The notes beneath the pieces were generated by a model. That model was given only the letters and a program-made list of their open reading frames with translations. It had not been told where the DNA came from and did not search any database. The position numbers and the translations under genes were made by a program. DNA of 64,000 bases from Streptomyces sp. NRRL F-5135 (lineage in GTDB: Bacteria > Actinomycetota > Actinomycetes > Streptomycetales > Streptomycetaceae): the NCBI RefSeq assembly GCF_000719775.1, contig NZ_JOHR01000009.1:310001-374000 (forward strand), read 5' to 3'. Positions 44,674 to 53,196 of the stretch are shown here, in pieces; the first letter of the stretch is position 1, and every line of letters begins with the position of its first letter.

Positions 44674-46203
44674 TCAGCCGACCGACGCGGGAGCCTTCTC
44701 GCCCTGCTCGTCGTCCACTGCCGACTTCCGCTCGCGGACGGACTCGAGGAAGGCGTTGAGTTCTCGTTTGACCACCGGGGCGAGCAGGTACAGCCCGATG
44801 ATGTTGAAGACGGAGAGCAGGAAGAGCGCCGCGTCCGCCATGTCGATGAGCGTCGAGAGCGTCAACAGCGATCCGGTGACCGCGAAGACGGCGTAGATCG
44901 CCTTGAAGACGGTCTCACTGGCCCGGCTGCGACCGAAGAGGTACGACCACGCCTTGAGGCCGTAGTAGCCCCAGGTGAGCACGGTGGAGAAGGCGAACAG
45001 CAGGACCGCCACGGTCAGCACGTAGGGGAACCACGGCAGGACGGTCTCGAAGGCGTCCGAAGTGATCGTGACACCGCCGATGTCCTCGCCGGCCCGGGCC
45101 TCGGCCCAGCTGGCCGGGTTGGCGATGACGATCGTCAGCGCGGTCATGGTGCAGATGACGACGGTGTCGATGAACGGTTCGAGGAGGGCGACCAGCCCCT
45201 CGCTCGCGGGGTGCTTGGTCTTCACCGCGGAGTGCGCGATCGGGGCGGAGCCGAGACCGGCCTCGTTGGAGAAGGCCGCCCGCCGGAAGCCGACGATCAG
45301 CGCGCCGATGATGCCGCCGGCGACGCCCTCGGGGTTGAACGCTCCCTCGACGATCGTGGCGACGGCGGAGGGCAGGGCGCTGATGTTGACCAGGATGACG
45401 ACCAGGCAGGCCACGATGTAGAGGCCCGCCATGGCCGGGACCAGTCGGCTGGTGACCGAGGCGATCGAGCGGATCCCACCGAGCAGGACGAGGCCGGTGA
45501 GTGCGGCGATCAGCAGGCCGAAGAGGATCGCGCCCGCGGAGGAGCCGACGAAGCCGTCCTCGCCGCCGGTGACGGCCGCGAGCTGCTCGTAGCTCTGGTT
45601 GACCTGGAGCAGGTTGCCGCCGAAGAGGCCGAAGAAAAGGATCATCACGGAGGCCAGGCCGGCGAGGATCTTGCCGAGCGTCGCCCCGCGGGCGCCGAAG
45701 CGGTCGGCGAGCCCCTTGGGGAGGTAGTGCATCGGCCCACCGGAGACGGTTCCGTCGGCGTGGACCTCGCGGTACTTCACACCGAGGGTGACCTCGACGA
45801 ACTTGGTGGCCATGCCGAGCAGGCCGCAGAGGATCATCCAGAAGGTCGCGCCGGGGCCGCCGATGCTGACGGCGACGGCGACACCGGCGATGTTGCCGAG
45901 GCCGACCGTGCCGGAGACCGCCGCGGTGAGCGCCTGGAAGTGGTTCACCTCCCCGGCCGCCCCCTTCTCGTCGTACTTCCCGCGCACCACGTCGAGGGCG
46001 AGCTTGAACTTGCGCACCTGGAGCAGCCCGAACCAGGCGGTGAACACCAGCCCGGCTATCACGAGCCACGCGACGATGAGCGGGAGATCGGTGCCCGCGA
46101 CGGGGACGGTGTAGAAGACGACCTCGGTCAGCCAGGTGGCTACGGGTTCGAAGAAGGCGCTGACTTTCGCGTCGACGGTCTCGGTCATGGATTCCAGTGA
46201 CAT
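44674..46203 (-). CDS. Sodium:alanine symporter (AGCS family)
   Basis: This 509-residue, about 10-helix transporter has AGCS blocks: TAAVSGTVGLGNIAGVAVAV, TKFVEVTLGVKYREVHADG with SGGPMHYL, FRRAAFSNEAGLGSAPIAHS and SVFNIIGLYLLAPVV. It imports alanine or glycine with sodium. ATG 46201-46203 follows GAGGTAG, with a second ATG at 46186-46188. The gene stands alone between mec and a minus-strand terminator. Confidence 0.93.
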   Translation of the reverse strand: MSLESMTETVDAKVSAFFEPVATWLTEVVFYTVPVAGTDLPLIVAWLVIAGLVFTAWFGLLQVRKFKLALDVVRGKYDEKGAAGEVNHFQALTAAVSGTVGLGNIAGVAVAVSIGGPGATFWMILCGLLGMATKFVEVTLGVKYREVHADGTVSGGPMHYLPKGLADRFGARGATLGKILAGLASVMILFFGLFGGNLLQVNQSYEQLAAVTGGEDGFVGSSAGAILFGLLIAALTGLVLLGGIRSIASVTSRLVPAMAGLYIVACLVVILVNISALPSAVATIVEGAFNPEGVAGGIIGALIVGFRRAAFSNEAGLGSAPIAHSAVKTKHPASEGLVALLEPFIDTVVICTMTALTIVIANPASWAEARAGEDIGGVTITSDAFETVLPWFPYVLTVAVLLFAFSTVLTWGYYGLKAWSYLFGRSRASETVFKAIYAVFAVTGSLLTLSTLIDMADAALFLLSVFNIIGLYLLAPVVKRELNAFLESVRERKSAVDDEQGEKAPASVG

Positions 46204-46460
46204 CTGGCTACCTCATGGCACGGGCTTGCCGCGCGCGTGGCGCGGCGAGCGCGGATTCGGACTGGGGTGAACGCCGTTGTCCGATCGGCGAGCGAAGGCG
46301 ACCTGATCCACGGACTTGGACCGGAGGGGTGCCTTGGTGGTGCGCGGCGGCGGTCTGCCGGCCTTTCGCCGCCCGGCCTGGGGTGGTGCCGGTCGCGGAG
46401 TGTGCAGTCTTACCCAGAGATCCGGGAGAGCGGAAGCGGGGCGAGAAGCCGCCAAACCAC

Positions 46461-46496
46461 GAAAAAGCCGCCCTTACCCGAAAGGGTGTGGCGGCT
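46461..46496 (-). terminator. Intrinsic terminator after the amino-acid permease
   Basis: On the minus strand AGCCGCC pairs with GGCGGCT (46490-46496 and 46466-46472), with an inner ACCC/GGGT stem and loop, followed by TTTTTC. It is a proper rho-independent terminator for leftward transcription and lies about 235 bases after the permease stop. Confidence 0.85.
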
Positions 46497-46729
46497 GGTG
46501 ACTTCATCGTTATACCGATTTGAGGGCCTACTGAGCAAACGGCGGGAGACCGCGGGGCGGCTGTCGAGGAAATGTCCGGGTGGCGGACCGGTCCCCGGAC
46601 CGTGCGCGTGAGATCCCGCGTGGGCGGTTCTCGGCGGTCCGGGGCGTTCCGGCCTCGTCGGCATCGTCAGCGGCGCGACATGCGCGGCGTGTCACCGCGA
46701 GCGCCACGCGTCTTTCATCCGCGCACGGG

Positions 46730-48208
46730 CTACTTCCGCGCCGCGCCCGCGACGACCGGCCCCCGCGCCTGCCCCGGGTCGTTCCGCTTCAGGAACTGCC
46801 AGCCGATCAGCAGACCGACCGCCCACACGGCGCCGACGTACAGGCAGACCCGCGCCTCCTGGTCGTAGGCGATCATGCCGGTGACGCCGGTCAGGAAGGC
46901 CACCGCGACCCAGCTGAAGACGCTGCCGGCGGGGGCCGGGAAGGACGAGGCCGGGAGGCGGCCCGCACGCACGCCGCGCCGGTAGCGGATATGGCTGACG
47001 AGGATCATCATCCAGGTCCAGATGCCGCAGACCGTGGCCACGGAGGTCACATAGCCGAACGCCTTCTCCGGCACGATGTAGTTGAGCACCACGCCGATAC
47101 CCATCAGCACCACGGAGACGGTGATGCCGAGCGCCGGCGTCTTGCGGACGTTGAGCCGGCCGAGCGCCTGCGGGGCCTGCCCGTTCGCGGCGAGGTCGCG
47201 CAGCATCCGGCCGGTGGAGTACATGCCGGAGTTGCAGGACGAGAGCGCCGCGGTCAGGACGACGAAGTTGACGATGCCCGCCGCGAGCGGGATGCCCATC
47301 TTCTCGAAGGTGTAGACGAAGGGGCTGGTGCCCGCCGAGAACTCGGTCCACTTGACCACGGCGAGGATCACGGTCAGCGCGCCGACGTAGAAGACGATGA
47401 TCCGCCAGGGCAGCGTGTTGATGGCCTTGGGGAGCGTCTTCTCGGGGTTCTCGGACTCGCCCGCGGTGACGCCGACGAGTTCGACGGCGAGGTAGGCGAA
47501 CATCACGCCCTGGAGGGTCATCAGGCTGGAGCCGATGCCCGTCGGGAAGAAGCCCTCGTGGGCCCAGAGGTTCGAGGCCCGCGCTGTCTCACCGGCGTCG
47601 GAGAAGCCGAGGGTGAGCACGCCGAGCCCGATGACGATCATGCCGATGATCGCGGTTACCTTGATCATCGAGAACCAGAACTCGACCTCGCCGAAGATCT
47701 TCACCGAGATCAGGTTGACGCCGAAGAGCACCACGAGGAAGACGAGGGCGCTGACCCACTGCGGGATCTGCGGGAACCAGAAGTGGATGTAGATGGCGGC
47801 CGCGGTCAGCTCCGCCATGCCGGTGACCACCCACATCAGCCAGTACGTCCACCCCGTGGCGAAGCCCATGAACGGGCCGAGGAACTCGCGGGCGTACTCC
47901 GCGAAGGAGCCCGAGACCGGCCGGTACAGGAGCAGCTCACCGAGCGCCCGCATGATGAAGAAGATCATGACGCCGGCGAGGGCGTACATGAGGATGATGC
48001 TGGGGCCCGCCTTGGCGATGTTCGCCCCGGCGCCCATGAAGAGGCCGACGCCGATGGCACCGCCGATCGCGATCATCTGGACCTGGCGACTGCCGAGCCC
48101 TCGCTCGTAGCCCTCCTCGGCCGGGCCGCCCGGCGGTCCGCCGCGGGCGCCGGTCGTCCCGCCCGTGGGCCTGTCGCCGCCGTATGTGTCGACCTGCGGA
48201 GAGGTCAT
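46730..48208 (-). CDS. Amino acid permease (APC family, AAT type)
   Basis: This roughly 492-residue, 12-helix permease reads LGSRQVQMIAIGGAIGVGLF, MGAGANIAKAGPSIILMYAL and SFAEYAREFLGPFMGFATGW, followed by VTAGESENPEKTLPKAIN and SSCNSGMYSTGRML. The pattern is that of the amino-acid transporter subfamily with CycA, GabP and AroP; D-serine/D-alanine/glycine or GABA transport is plausible. The N-terminal 35 residues are Gly/Thr-rich. ATG 48206-48208 is used. An intrinsic terminator lies downstream. Confidence 0.92.
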   Translation of the reverse strand: MTSPQVDTYGGDRPTGGTTGARGGPPGGPAEEGYERGLGSRQVQMIAIGGAIGVGLFMGAGANIAKAGPSIILMYALAGVMIFFIMRALGELLLYRPVSGSFAEYAREFLGPFMGFATGWTYWLMWVVTGMAELTAAAIYIHFWFPQIPQWVSALVFLVVLFGVNLISVKIFGEVEFWFSMIKVTAIIGMIVIGLGVLTLGFSDAGETARASNLWAHEGFFPTGIGSSLMTLQGVMFAYLAVELVGVTAGESENPEKTLPKAINTLPWRIIVFYVGALTVILAVVKWTEFSAGTSPFVYTFEKMGIPLAAGIVNFVVLTAALSSCNSGMYSTGRMLRDLAANGQAPQALGRLNVRKTPALGITVSVVLMGIGVVLNYIVPEKAFGYVTSVATVCGIWTWMMILVSHIRYRRGVRAGRLPASSFPAPAGSVFSWVAVAFLTGVTGMIAYDQEARVCLYVGAVWAVGLLIGWQFLKRNDPGQARGPVVAGAARK

Positions 48209-48938
48209 GGTCCTGCGCCCTTTCTCCACGCCGGTCCGAGCCGCTCGCCGGCCGCGGATCGGTTGCTGATCCCCCCCCCGGACTGGTTGGAGTGCGACCG
48301 GCGGTCGGCCGGCGTGAACACCCCCGGGGACAGGGGTGGAGCCCCCGGGGGATCGAGAAGATTTATCACGCCGGGCGCGCGCACCTCGTCGCACAACCGT
48401 GTCACAGGACACACGAAGAAGCGGAAAAAACACCCCGCCAGGTGACAAACCTCACCGAAGTGGTGACGGGATCGTTATCAGGAATTGAGCCTCCGCTGAG
48501 CGGACGCGGGGGCGGCGAAGCCGCCGGGGAGCGGGGGCCGGGGGGCCAGGGTCCGGGGGCAGGGGTCCGGCCCCCGCCCCGGTCATCCGGGTCCCCGCCG
48601 CTGAGCGCCTGCGCCCCGGCGGGAGGGCGCCGGCGCAGGGCCCCGGCCCGGGGCATCTGCGCGCCGGCAGCGGACCGCCGGTGCACGGCGATGGGGCGGC
48701 GGCGCTCCGCGCACAGGGCGGCGCAGGCCCCCGACCCGGGCATCTGCGTCCCGGTCGCGGGGCGCCGGCCTCCGCGGCAGCGGGGGTGGCATTCGGCGTT
48801 CCGACCGCGGAGTTCCGTTGTCCCCGACCCGGGGCATCCGTGTCCCGGGTCGGGGGCCTCCGGCGGGCCGGCCGTGAATGTGCGCTCCGGCGGGCCGCAC
48901 CGGCGGTGGGCCGGGCGCGGGGGCTTCGACGCGCCGGC
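48209..48938. other. Gene-free region with degenerate repeats and dyads
   Basis: These 730 bases separate the permease start from the DUF2017 stop. Near the permease, GGTGA at 48441-48445, TCACC at 48452-48456 and GGTGA at 48462-48466 make overlapping dyads that may control it, and nine C's run at 48271-48279. Farther right, a motif like GGGGCATCNGNGTCCCGG recurs near 48651, 48743 and 48832, and its GATGCCC core matches the end of the DUF2017 gene. No gene is evident. Confidence 0.5.
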
Positions 48939-49535
48939 TCAGGGCATCAGCGTCTCGACCAGCGTCTCCTGGAGCGCGCCCAGCCAGAGGTAGGCCATCA
49001 CCATCGGCTTGCGCGGGTCGGAGTCCGGCAGCCGGTACAGCTCGCCGCCCTCGTCCTCGTCCGAGACGTCCAGGCGGGTGCCGATCGTCAGCCGCAGGTC
49101 GTTGAGCGCGCCGAGCCAGTGCAGGCAGTCCTCCGGGGTCAGCTTCAGGACGGCGCCGCCCTCGCCCGCCGTGCTGAGCGAGTCGAGGGTACGGACCATG
49201 GCCAGGCCGTCCTCGCGCTTGCGGCCGCGCAGGTCGTTCTCCGTGAACCGGCGGAACTCCGCCGAATACCCCCGCAGTTCCTCGTCGTCCTCGTCCGGCG
49301 CGTCCGGGTCGCCGTAGGCGTCCGGGAACAGCCGGGCCAGCGCCGGGTCGCTCGGCGGCTCGCTCGGTCCCTCCGCGAAGAGCGCGGCCAGCGGGTCCTC
49401 GCCCTGGGCAGGCTCTTCGCCCGGTCCGATCAGCTCCAGCAGTTGCACGGCCAGGGAGCGCAGGATCGAGATCTCGACCTCGTCGAGCGCGATGGCCGCC
49501 CCGCCGCCCGGGATCGCTTCGAAGTACCCGGCCAT
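48939..49535 (-). CDS. DUF2017 protein
   Basis: This 198-residue helical protein matches DUF2017: AIALDEVEISILRSLAVQLL, DPALARLFPDAYGD, FRRFTENDLRGRKRE and YLWLGALQETLVETLM. It is encoded after clpS in actinobacteria and is thought to act with it; its function is unknown. ATG 49533-49535 shares one base with the clpS stop (TGATG). The downstream DNA is repeat-like. Confidence 0.9.
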   Translation of the reverse strand: MAGYFEAIPGGGAAIALDEVEISILRSLAVQLLELIGPGEEPAQGEDPLAALFAEGPSEPPSDPALARLFPDAYGDPDAPDEDDEELRGYSAEFRRFTENDLRGRKREDGLAMVRTLDSLSTAGEGGAVLKLTPEDCLHWLGALNDLRLTIGTRLDVSDEDEGGELYRLPDSDPRKPMVMAYLWLGALQETLVETLMP

Positions 49536-49840
49536 CAGACGCGGTCCTGGGAGAGGGTGGCCCAGAGCCCGAAGCCGTGCATCGCCTGCACGTCGCGCTC
49601 CATCTCCTCCCGGCTGCCGCTGGAGACGACAGCGCGGCCCTTGTGGTGGACGTCCAGCATCAGCCTGTGCGCCTTGTCCTTGGGGTAGCCGAAATAGGTC
49701 TGGAACACGTACGCGACGTAACTCATGAGATTGACCGGATCGTTGTGGACGATCGTCACCCATGGCACATCGGGTTCGGGGACGGCGAAGGTCTCCTCGG
49801 CCGATTCGGGGCGTTCGATCTCAGTCGGAGCAACACTCAC
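49535..49840 (-). CDS. clpS: ATP-dependent Clp protease adaptor ClpS
   Basis: This 101-residue adaptor carries [20 protein letters not shown], then [20 protein letters not shown] and [19 protein letters not shown]. The HNDP-x-N pattern forms the N-degron pocket. It delivers N-end-rule substrates to ClpA/ClpC. GTG 49838-49840 starts it, and its stop overlaps the DUF2017 start. It is divergent from pncB, with about 230 bases between. Confidence 0.94.
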   Translation of the reverse strand: MSVAPTEIERPESAEETFAVPEPDVPWVTIVHNDPVNLMSYVAYVFQTYFGYPKDKAHRLMLDVHHKGRAVVSSGSREEMERDVQAMHGFGLWATLSQDRV

Positions 49841-50072
49841 GGTGCGGGATGACCTTCTTCTCTGCCGGGGCGTGCGGACATAGCCGGGATCTGTGACCGG
49901 GACCTGCCATGAGCCTGCCGGGACCGGCGTCGCGCACGCCGGGTCGGACCGCCGGCTTCGCGCGCGCCGGTTTCACAGCCTCACATGACCATGCTGCCAC
50001 CCACGAGGCCCTGCCGCACAAACGGCTTTGTGAAATCGTCAGACTGACGAGTATGCGGGGTAGCATCGTCGT

Positions 50073-51533
50073 ATGAACACTGCGGACCAGGGCCGGGGGC
50101 TGCCGGGAGGAAAAGTGCTCGAAGGACGTCCCCGGAGCGGGGGTGGGCTACCGGAAGGAGAAGCGCGCGAAGCGCATCCTCAGAAGGGTGGTGGTGGCGG
50201 GCTACCGGTGGACGTGCCGTCGACCGCGCTGTTCACCGATCAGTACGAGCTGACGATGGTGCGTGCGGCGCTTCAGGCCGGTACCGCCGACCGGCGTTCC
50301 GTCTTCGAGGTCTTCACCCGGCGGCTGCCCGAGGGGCGCCGGTACGGGGTCGTGGCGGGCACCGGCCGGGTGCTGGACGCCGTGGAGAACTTCCGCTTCG
50401 ACGCGGACGTCCTGCGGTTCCTGCGGGAGCGGGAGATCGTGGACGAACGGACCCTGGACTGGCTGGCGTCGTACCGCTTCCGCGGAGACGTATGGGGCTA
50501 TCCGGAGGGCGAGGTGTACTTCCCCGGCTCGCCGATCCTGCGCGTGGAGGGCTCCTTCGCGGAGTGCGTGCTGCTGGAGACCGTGATCCTGTCGATCCTC
50601 AACCACGACTCGGCGATCGCGGCGGCGGCCTCCCGGATGTCGTCCGCCGCGGGTGGCCGCGGCCTGATCGAGATGGGCGCGCGCCGTACGCACGAGCTGT
50701 CCGCGGTCGCCGCCGCCCGCGCCGCGTACGTGGGGGGCTTCGACACGACCTCGGACCTGGCGGCCGGCTTCCGCTACGACATCCCCACGGTGGGCACGAG
50801 CGCGCACGCCTTCACCCTGCTGCACGACAGCGAGCGCGACGCGTTCCGGGCGCAGGTGGACTCGCTGGGGCGCGGGACGACGCTGCTGGTCGACACGTAC
50901 GACGTCGCCGAGGCGGTCCGCGCGGCCGTCGAGATCGCCGGGCCCGAGCTGGGCGCGGTCCGGATCGACTCCGGCGACCTGCTGCTGGTCGCCCACCGGG
51001 TACGGCAGCAGCTGGACGAGCTGGGCGCGGTGAACACCAAGATCGTGGTGACCTCGGACCTGGACGAGTACGCCATCGCCTCGCTGGCGGCGGCGCCGGT
51101 GGACGCGTACGGGGTCGGCACCCAGCTGGTCACCGGCAGCGGGCACCCGACCTGCGCCATGGTCTACAAGATCGTCGCCCGGGCCCGGTCGGGGGACCCG
51201 AAGGCGCCGCTCCTGCCCGTGGCCAAGAAGTCGATGGGCGCCAAGACGTCGATGGGGGGCCGCAAGTGGGCCGCGCGGCGCACGGACGCGGAGGGGACGG
51301 CCGAGGCGGAGGTGATCGGCACCGGCGCCGTACCGCCGGACCTGCTGGACCAGCAGCTGCTGGTGCAGCTGGTCAAGGGCGGCGAGGTGGTGGCGCGGGA
51401 GTCGCTGGACACCGTGCGCGAGCGGCACATCGCGGCGCGGGCGCGGCTTCCGTTGTCGGCGACGCAGCTGTCGCGGGGGGAGCCGGTGCTCCCGACGGAG
51501 TACGTGCGGGGAACGGAGCCCGCCCGGGAATGA
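50073..51533 (+). CDS. pncB: Nicotinate phosphoribosyltransferase
   Basis: This 486-residue NAD-salvage enzyme has FTDQYELTMVRAALQAG, ARRTHELSAVAAARAAYVGG containing the phosphorylated His, VGTSAHAF, VRIDSGDLLLVAHRVRQQL and PVDAYGVGTQL. It converts nicotinate and PRPP to nicotinate mononucleotide. The N-terminal 45 residues are Gly-rich and unlike the family, so translation may start nearer VPSTALFTD. It is followed by pncA, the nicotinamidase that supplies nicotinate. Confidence 0.94.
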   Translation: MNTADQGRGLPGGKVLEGRPRSGGGLPEGEAREAHPQKGGGGGLPVDVPSTALFTDQYELTMVRAALQAGTADRRSVFEVFTRRLPEGRRYGVVAGTGRVLDAVENFRFDADVLRFLREREIVDERTLDWLASYRFRGDVWGYPEGEVYFPGSPILRVEGSFAECVLLETVILSILNHDSAIAAAASRMSSAAGGRGLIEMGARRTHELSAVAAARAAYVGGFDTTSDLAAGFRYDIPTVGTSAHAFTLLHDSERDAFRAQVDSLGRGTTLLVDTYDVAEAVRAAVEIAGPELGAVRIDSGDLLLVAHRVRQQLDELGAVNTKIVVTSDLDEYAIASLAAAPVDAYGVGTQLVTGSGHPTCAMVYKIVARARSGDPKAPLLPVAKKSMGAKTSMGGRKWAARRTDAEGTAEAEVIGTGAVPPDLLDQQLLVQLVKGGEVVARESLDTVRERHIAARARLPLSATQLSRGEPVLPTEYVRGTEPARE

Positions 51534-51854
51534 CCTCTCGGCCTCCCGGACCTCTCGGGCCTCCCGGGCCTACCGGCCGCCCCGGCCTCTCTCGCTTCCC
51601 TGCCCTCCTGGAATGGCCTCTCGGGCACGTGTGAGAACCGGGTAAGCGTGAGATACGTGTGTACGTATGAAGGACGAGGGACGCGGTACGAGATACGAGT
51701 GCCGTACCCCCTCCCGCAAGGCGACCGGATTCCTTACCCTCACCTTCACGTCTGTCCGCGTCCGCACTGCTCGTACGCCTCCAGCTCCCCGCCGCCCCGC
51801 CTCTCCCCGCCTCTCTTCCCGTAGCCCGTCCCCCCATCTCGAAGGACTACCGCC

Positions 51855-52448
51855 ATGCACCGCGCATTGATCGTCGTCGACGTTCAGAACGACTTCTGTG
51901 AAGGCGGCAGCCTCGCGGTGACCGGGGGCGCGGACGTCGCCGCCGCGATCACCGATCTCGTCGGCCAGGCGAGCGCCGGCTACCGGCACGTGGTCGCCAC
52001 CCGCGACCACCACATCGACCCGGGCGACCACTTCGCGGTACCGCCGGCCGTCCCGGACTTCGTCCGCTCCTGGCCGGTGCACTGCGTCGCCGGTACGGAG
52101 GGCGTGGGCTTCCACCCCAACTTCGCGCCCGCGGTCGCCTCGGGCGGGATCAACGCGGTCTTCGACAAGGGCGCGTACGCGGCGGCCTACAGCGGCTTCG
52201 AGGGCACCGACGAGAACGGCGTCGGCCTGGCCGACTGGCTCCGGGCGCGCGAGGTCACGGAGGTCGACGTGGTGGGCATCGCCACGGACCACTGCGTCCG
52301 CGCCACGGCCCTGGACGCGGCCCGCGAGGGCTTCACGACGACGGTGCTGCTGGAGCTGACGGCGGGGGTGAGCCCGGAGACCACGGAACGCGCCCTGGGC
52401 GAGCTGCGGGATGCGGGGGTACGGCTGACGGGCAAGCCCGTGGTGTGA
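51855..52448 (+). CDS. pncA: Nicotinamidase
   Basis: This 197-residue isochorismatase-fold enzyme reads MHRALIVVDVQNDFCEGGSL with the catalytic Asp, ATRDHHIDPGDHF (metal-binding Asp and His residues), FDKGAYAAAYSGFEG with the Lys, and GIATDHCVRATALDA with the nucleophilic Cys. It hydrolyses nicotinamide to nicotinate, feeding PncB encoded 322 bases upstream. ATG 51855 follows GAAGGACT. A repeat-flanked element starts directly after its stop. Confidence 0.94.
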   Translation: MHRALIVVDVQNDFCEGGSLAVTGGADVAAAITDLVGQASAGYRHVVATRDHHIDPGDHFAVPPAVPDFVRSWPVHCVAGTEGVGFHPNFAPAVASGGINAVFDKGAYAAAYSGFEGTDENGVGLADWLRAREVTEVDVVGIATDHCVRATALDAAREGFTTTVLLELTAGVSPETTERALGELRDAGVRLTGKPVV

Positions 52449-52457
52449 GGGCTCCCC

Positions 52458-52770
52458 TTTTTTTGAGGGCTCGGTTCGCCTCCGGGGGCGCCCGTGACGT
52501 CCCGGGTGTGCGCGTCGCCTGGCCGGGGTGCCTGACACGTCCGGGGTGCCCACGTCCACCGACGGCTCCCCACCCGGGTTCCCGTGACGTCCCGGCCGGG
52601 CACGTCCGCCGGCGAGTGAGCCGAAGGGGCGCGGCCGCTGTCGAAAGGGAGAGCGCGCGCAGGCTCCGAGGAACGAGGAGCCGAGCACGGTCGACCGTCG
52701 ACAGGGCCCGCGGCCGGAGGCCGCTGATGGGTACAGCAAGCGCCCCGGAGGCGAACCGAGCCTCAAAAAA
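52458..52770. repeat. 313-bp element with 30-base terminal inverted repeats
   Basis: TTTTTTTGAGGGCTCGGTTC at 52458-52477, continuing to GGGGGCG at 52490, is repeated inverted at 52741-52770 as CGCCCCGGAGGCGAACCGAG then CCTCAAAAAA. The two arms differ only by single-base insertions in runs of T and G. The interior is non-coding: ACGTCCNGGGTG-like repeats on the left, and a G-rich part (GGGCGCGGCCGCTG) on the right. The right arm overlaps the last codons and stop (TTTTTTGA) of the minus-strand gene at 52763. It could be a MITE-like element or a large bidirectional terminator. Confidence 0.7.
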
Positions 52771-53071
52771 TAGGTGCCAGTGCCCTGATCGGCTGCCAGA
52801 GCTGCGCCAGCACGTCCGGGCCCGTACGGCGCCACAGCACGCCGTCCGGGTGGTGCAGGACCGCGGTGATCTCGTCCGGGGTCGGCGGGTCCGCGTTGCC
52901 CCGCAGGTAGACCGCCCGCAGACCCAGGTTCCGCAGCCGGGTCAGGGCGCGGGCCCGGTTCGCGGCGTGGACCAGGACCCGGACCGTACCGCCGTCGGCG
53001 GCCGGGCTGGGCATGGTCAGTGCCACCACCACCGTGCCGCTGGGGAGTCTGCTGAAGCCTCCGCCCGCCAT
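52763..53071 (-). CDS. Conserved hypothetical protein
   Basis: A roughly 102-residue protein reading GGFSRLPSGTVVVALTMP, AADGGTVRVLVHAANRARAL and YLRGNADPPTPDEITAVLHH, then ALAPIF at its end. I do not recognise a family. The pattern suggests a small alpha/beta fold. ATG 53069-53071 lies 11 bases after GGGAGG; the GTG at 53081-53083 has the ribosome site too close. It lies downstream of the M6 protease gene on the same strand, separated by a terminator hairpin. Its stop codon lies within the inverted-repeat element. Confidence 0.65.
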   Translation of the reverse strand: MAGGGFSRLPSGTVVVALTMPSPAADGGTVRVLVHAANRARALTRLRNLGLRAVYLRGNADPPTPDEITAVLHHPDGVLWRRTGPDVLAQLWQPIRALAPIF

Positions 53072-53136
53072 GGGTTCCCACACCTCCCGTAAGACCCCGT
53101 GTCAATAAGAGTTCGTAGGACGCACCTAAACACGAA

Positions 53137-53166
53137 CGGCCGCCGCCCGCTAGGGGGCGACGGCCG
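53137..53166 (-). terminator. Hairpin terminator after the M6 protease
   Basis: CGGCCG at 53137-53142 and CGGCCG at 53161-53166 frame a longer imperfect stem (GGCCGCCGCCCG with GGGGGCGACGGCC). It lies about 30 bases after the protease stop. Confidence 0.6.
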
Positions 53167-53196
53167 ATCATGCTCGTGACCTGCGATTACCTTCGG

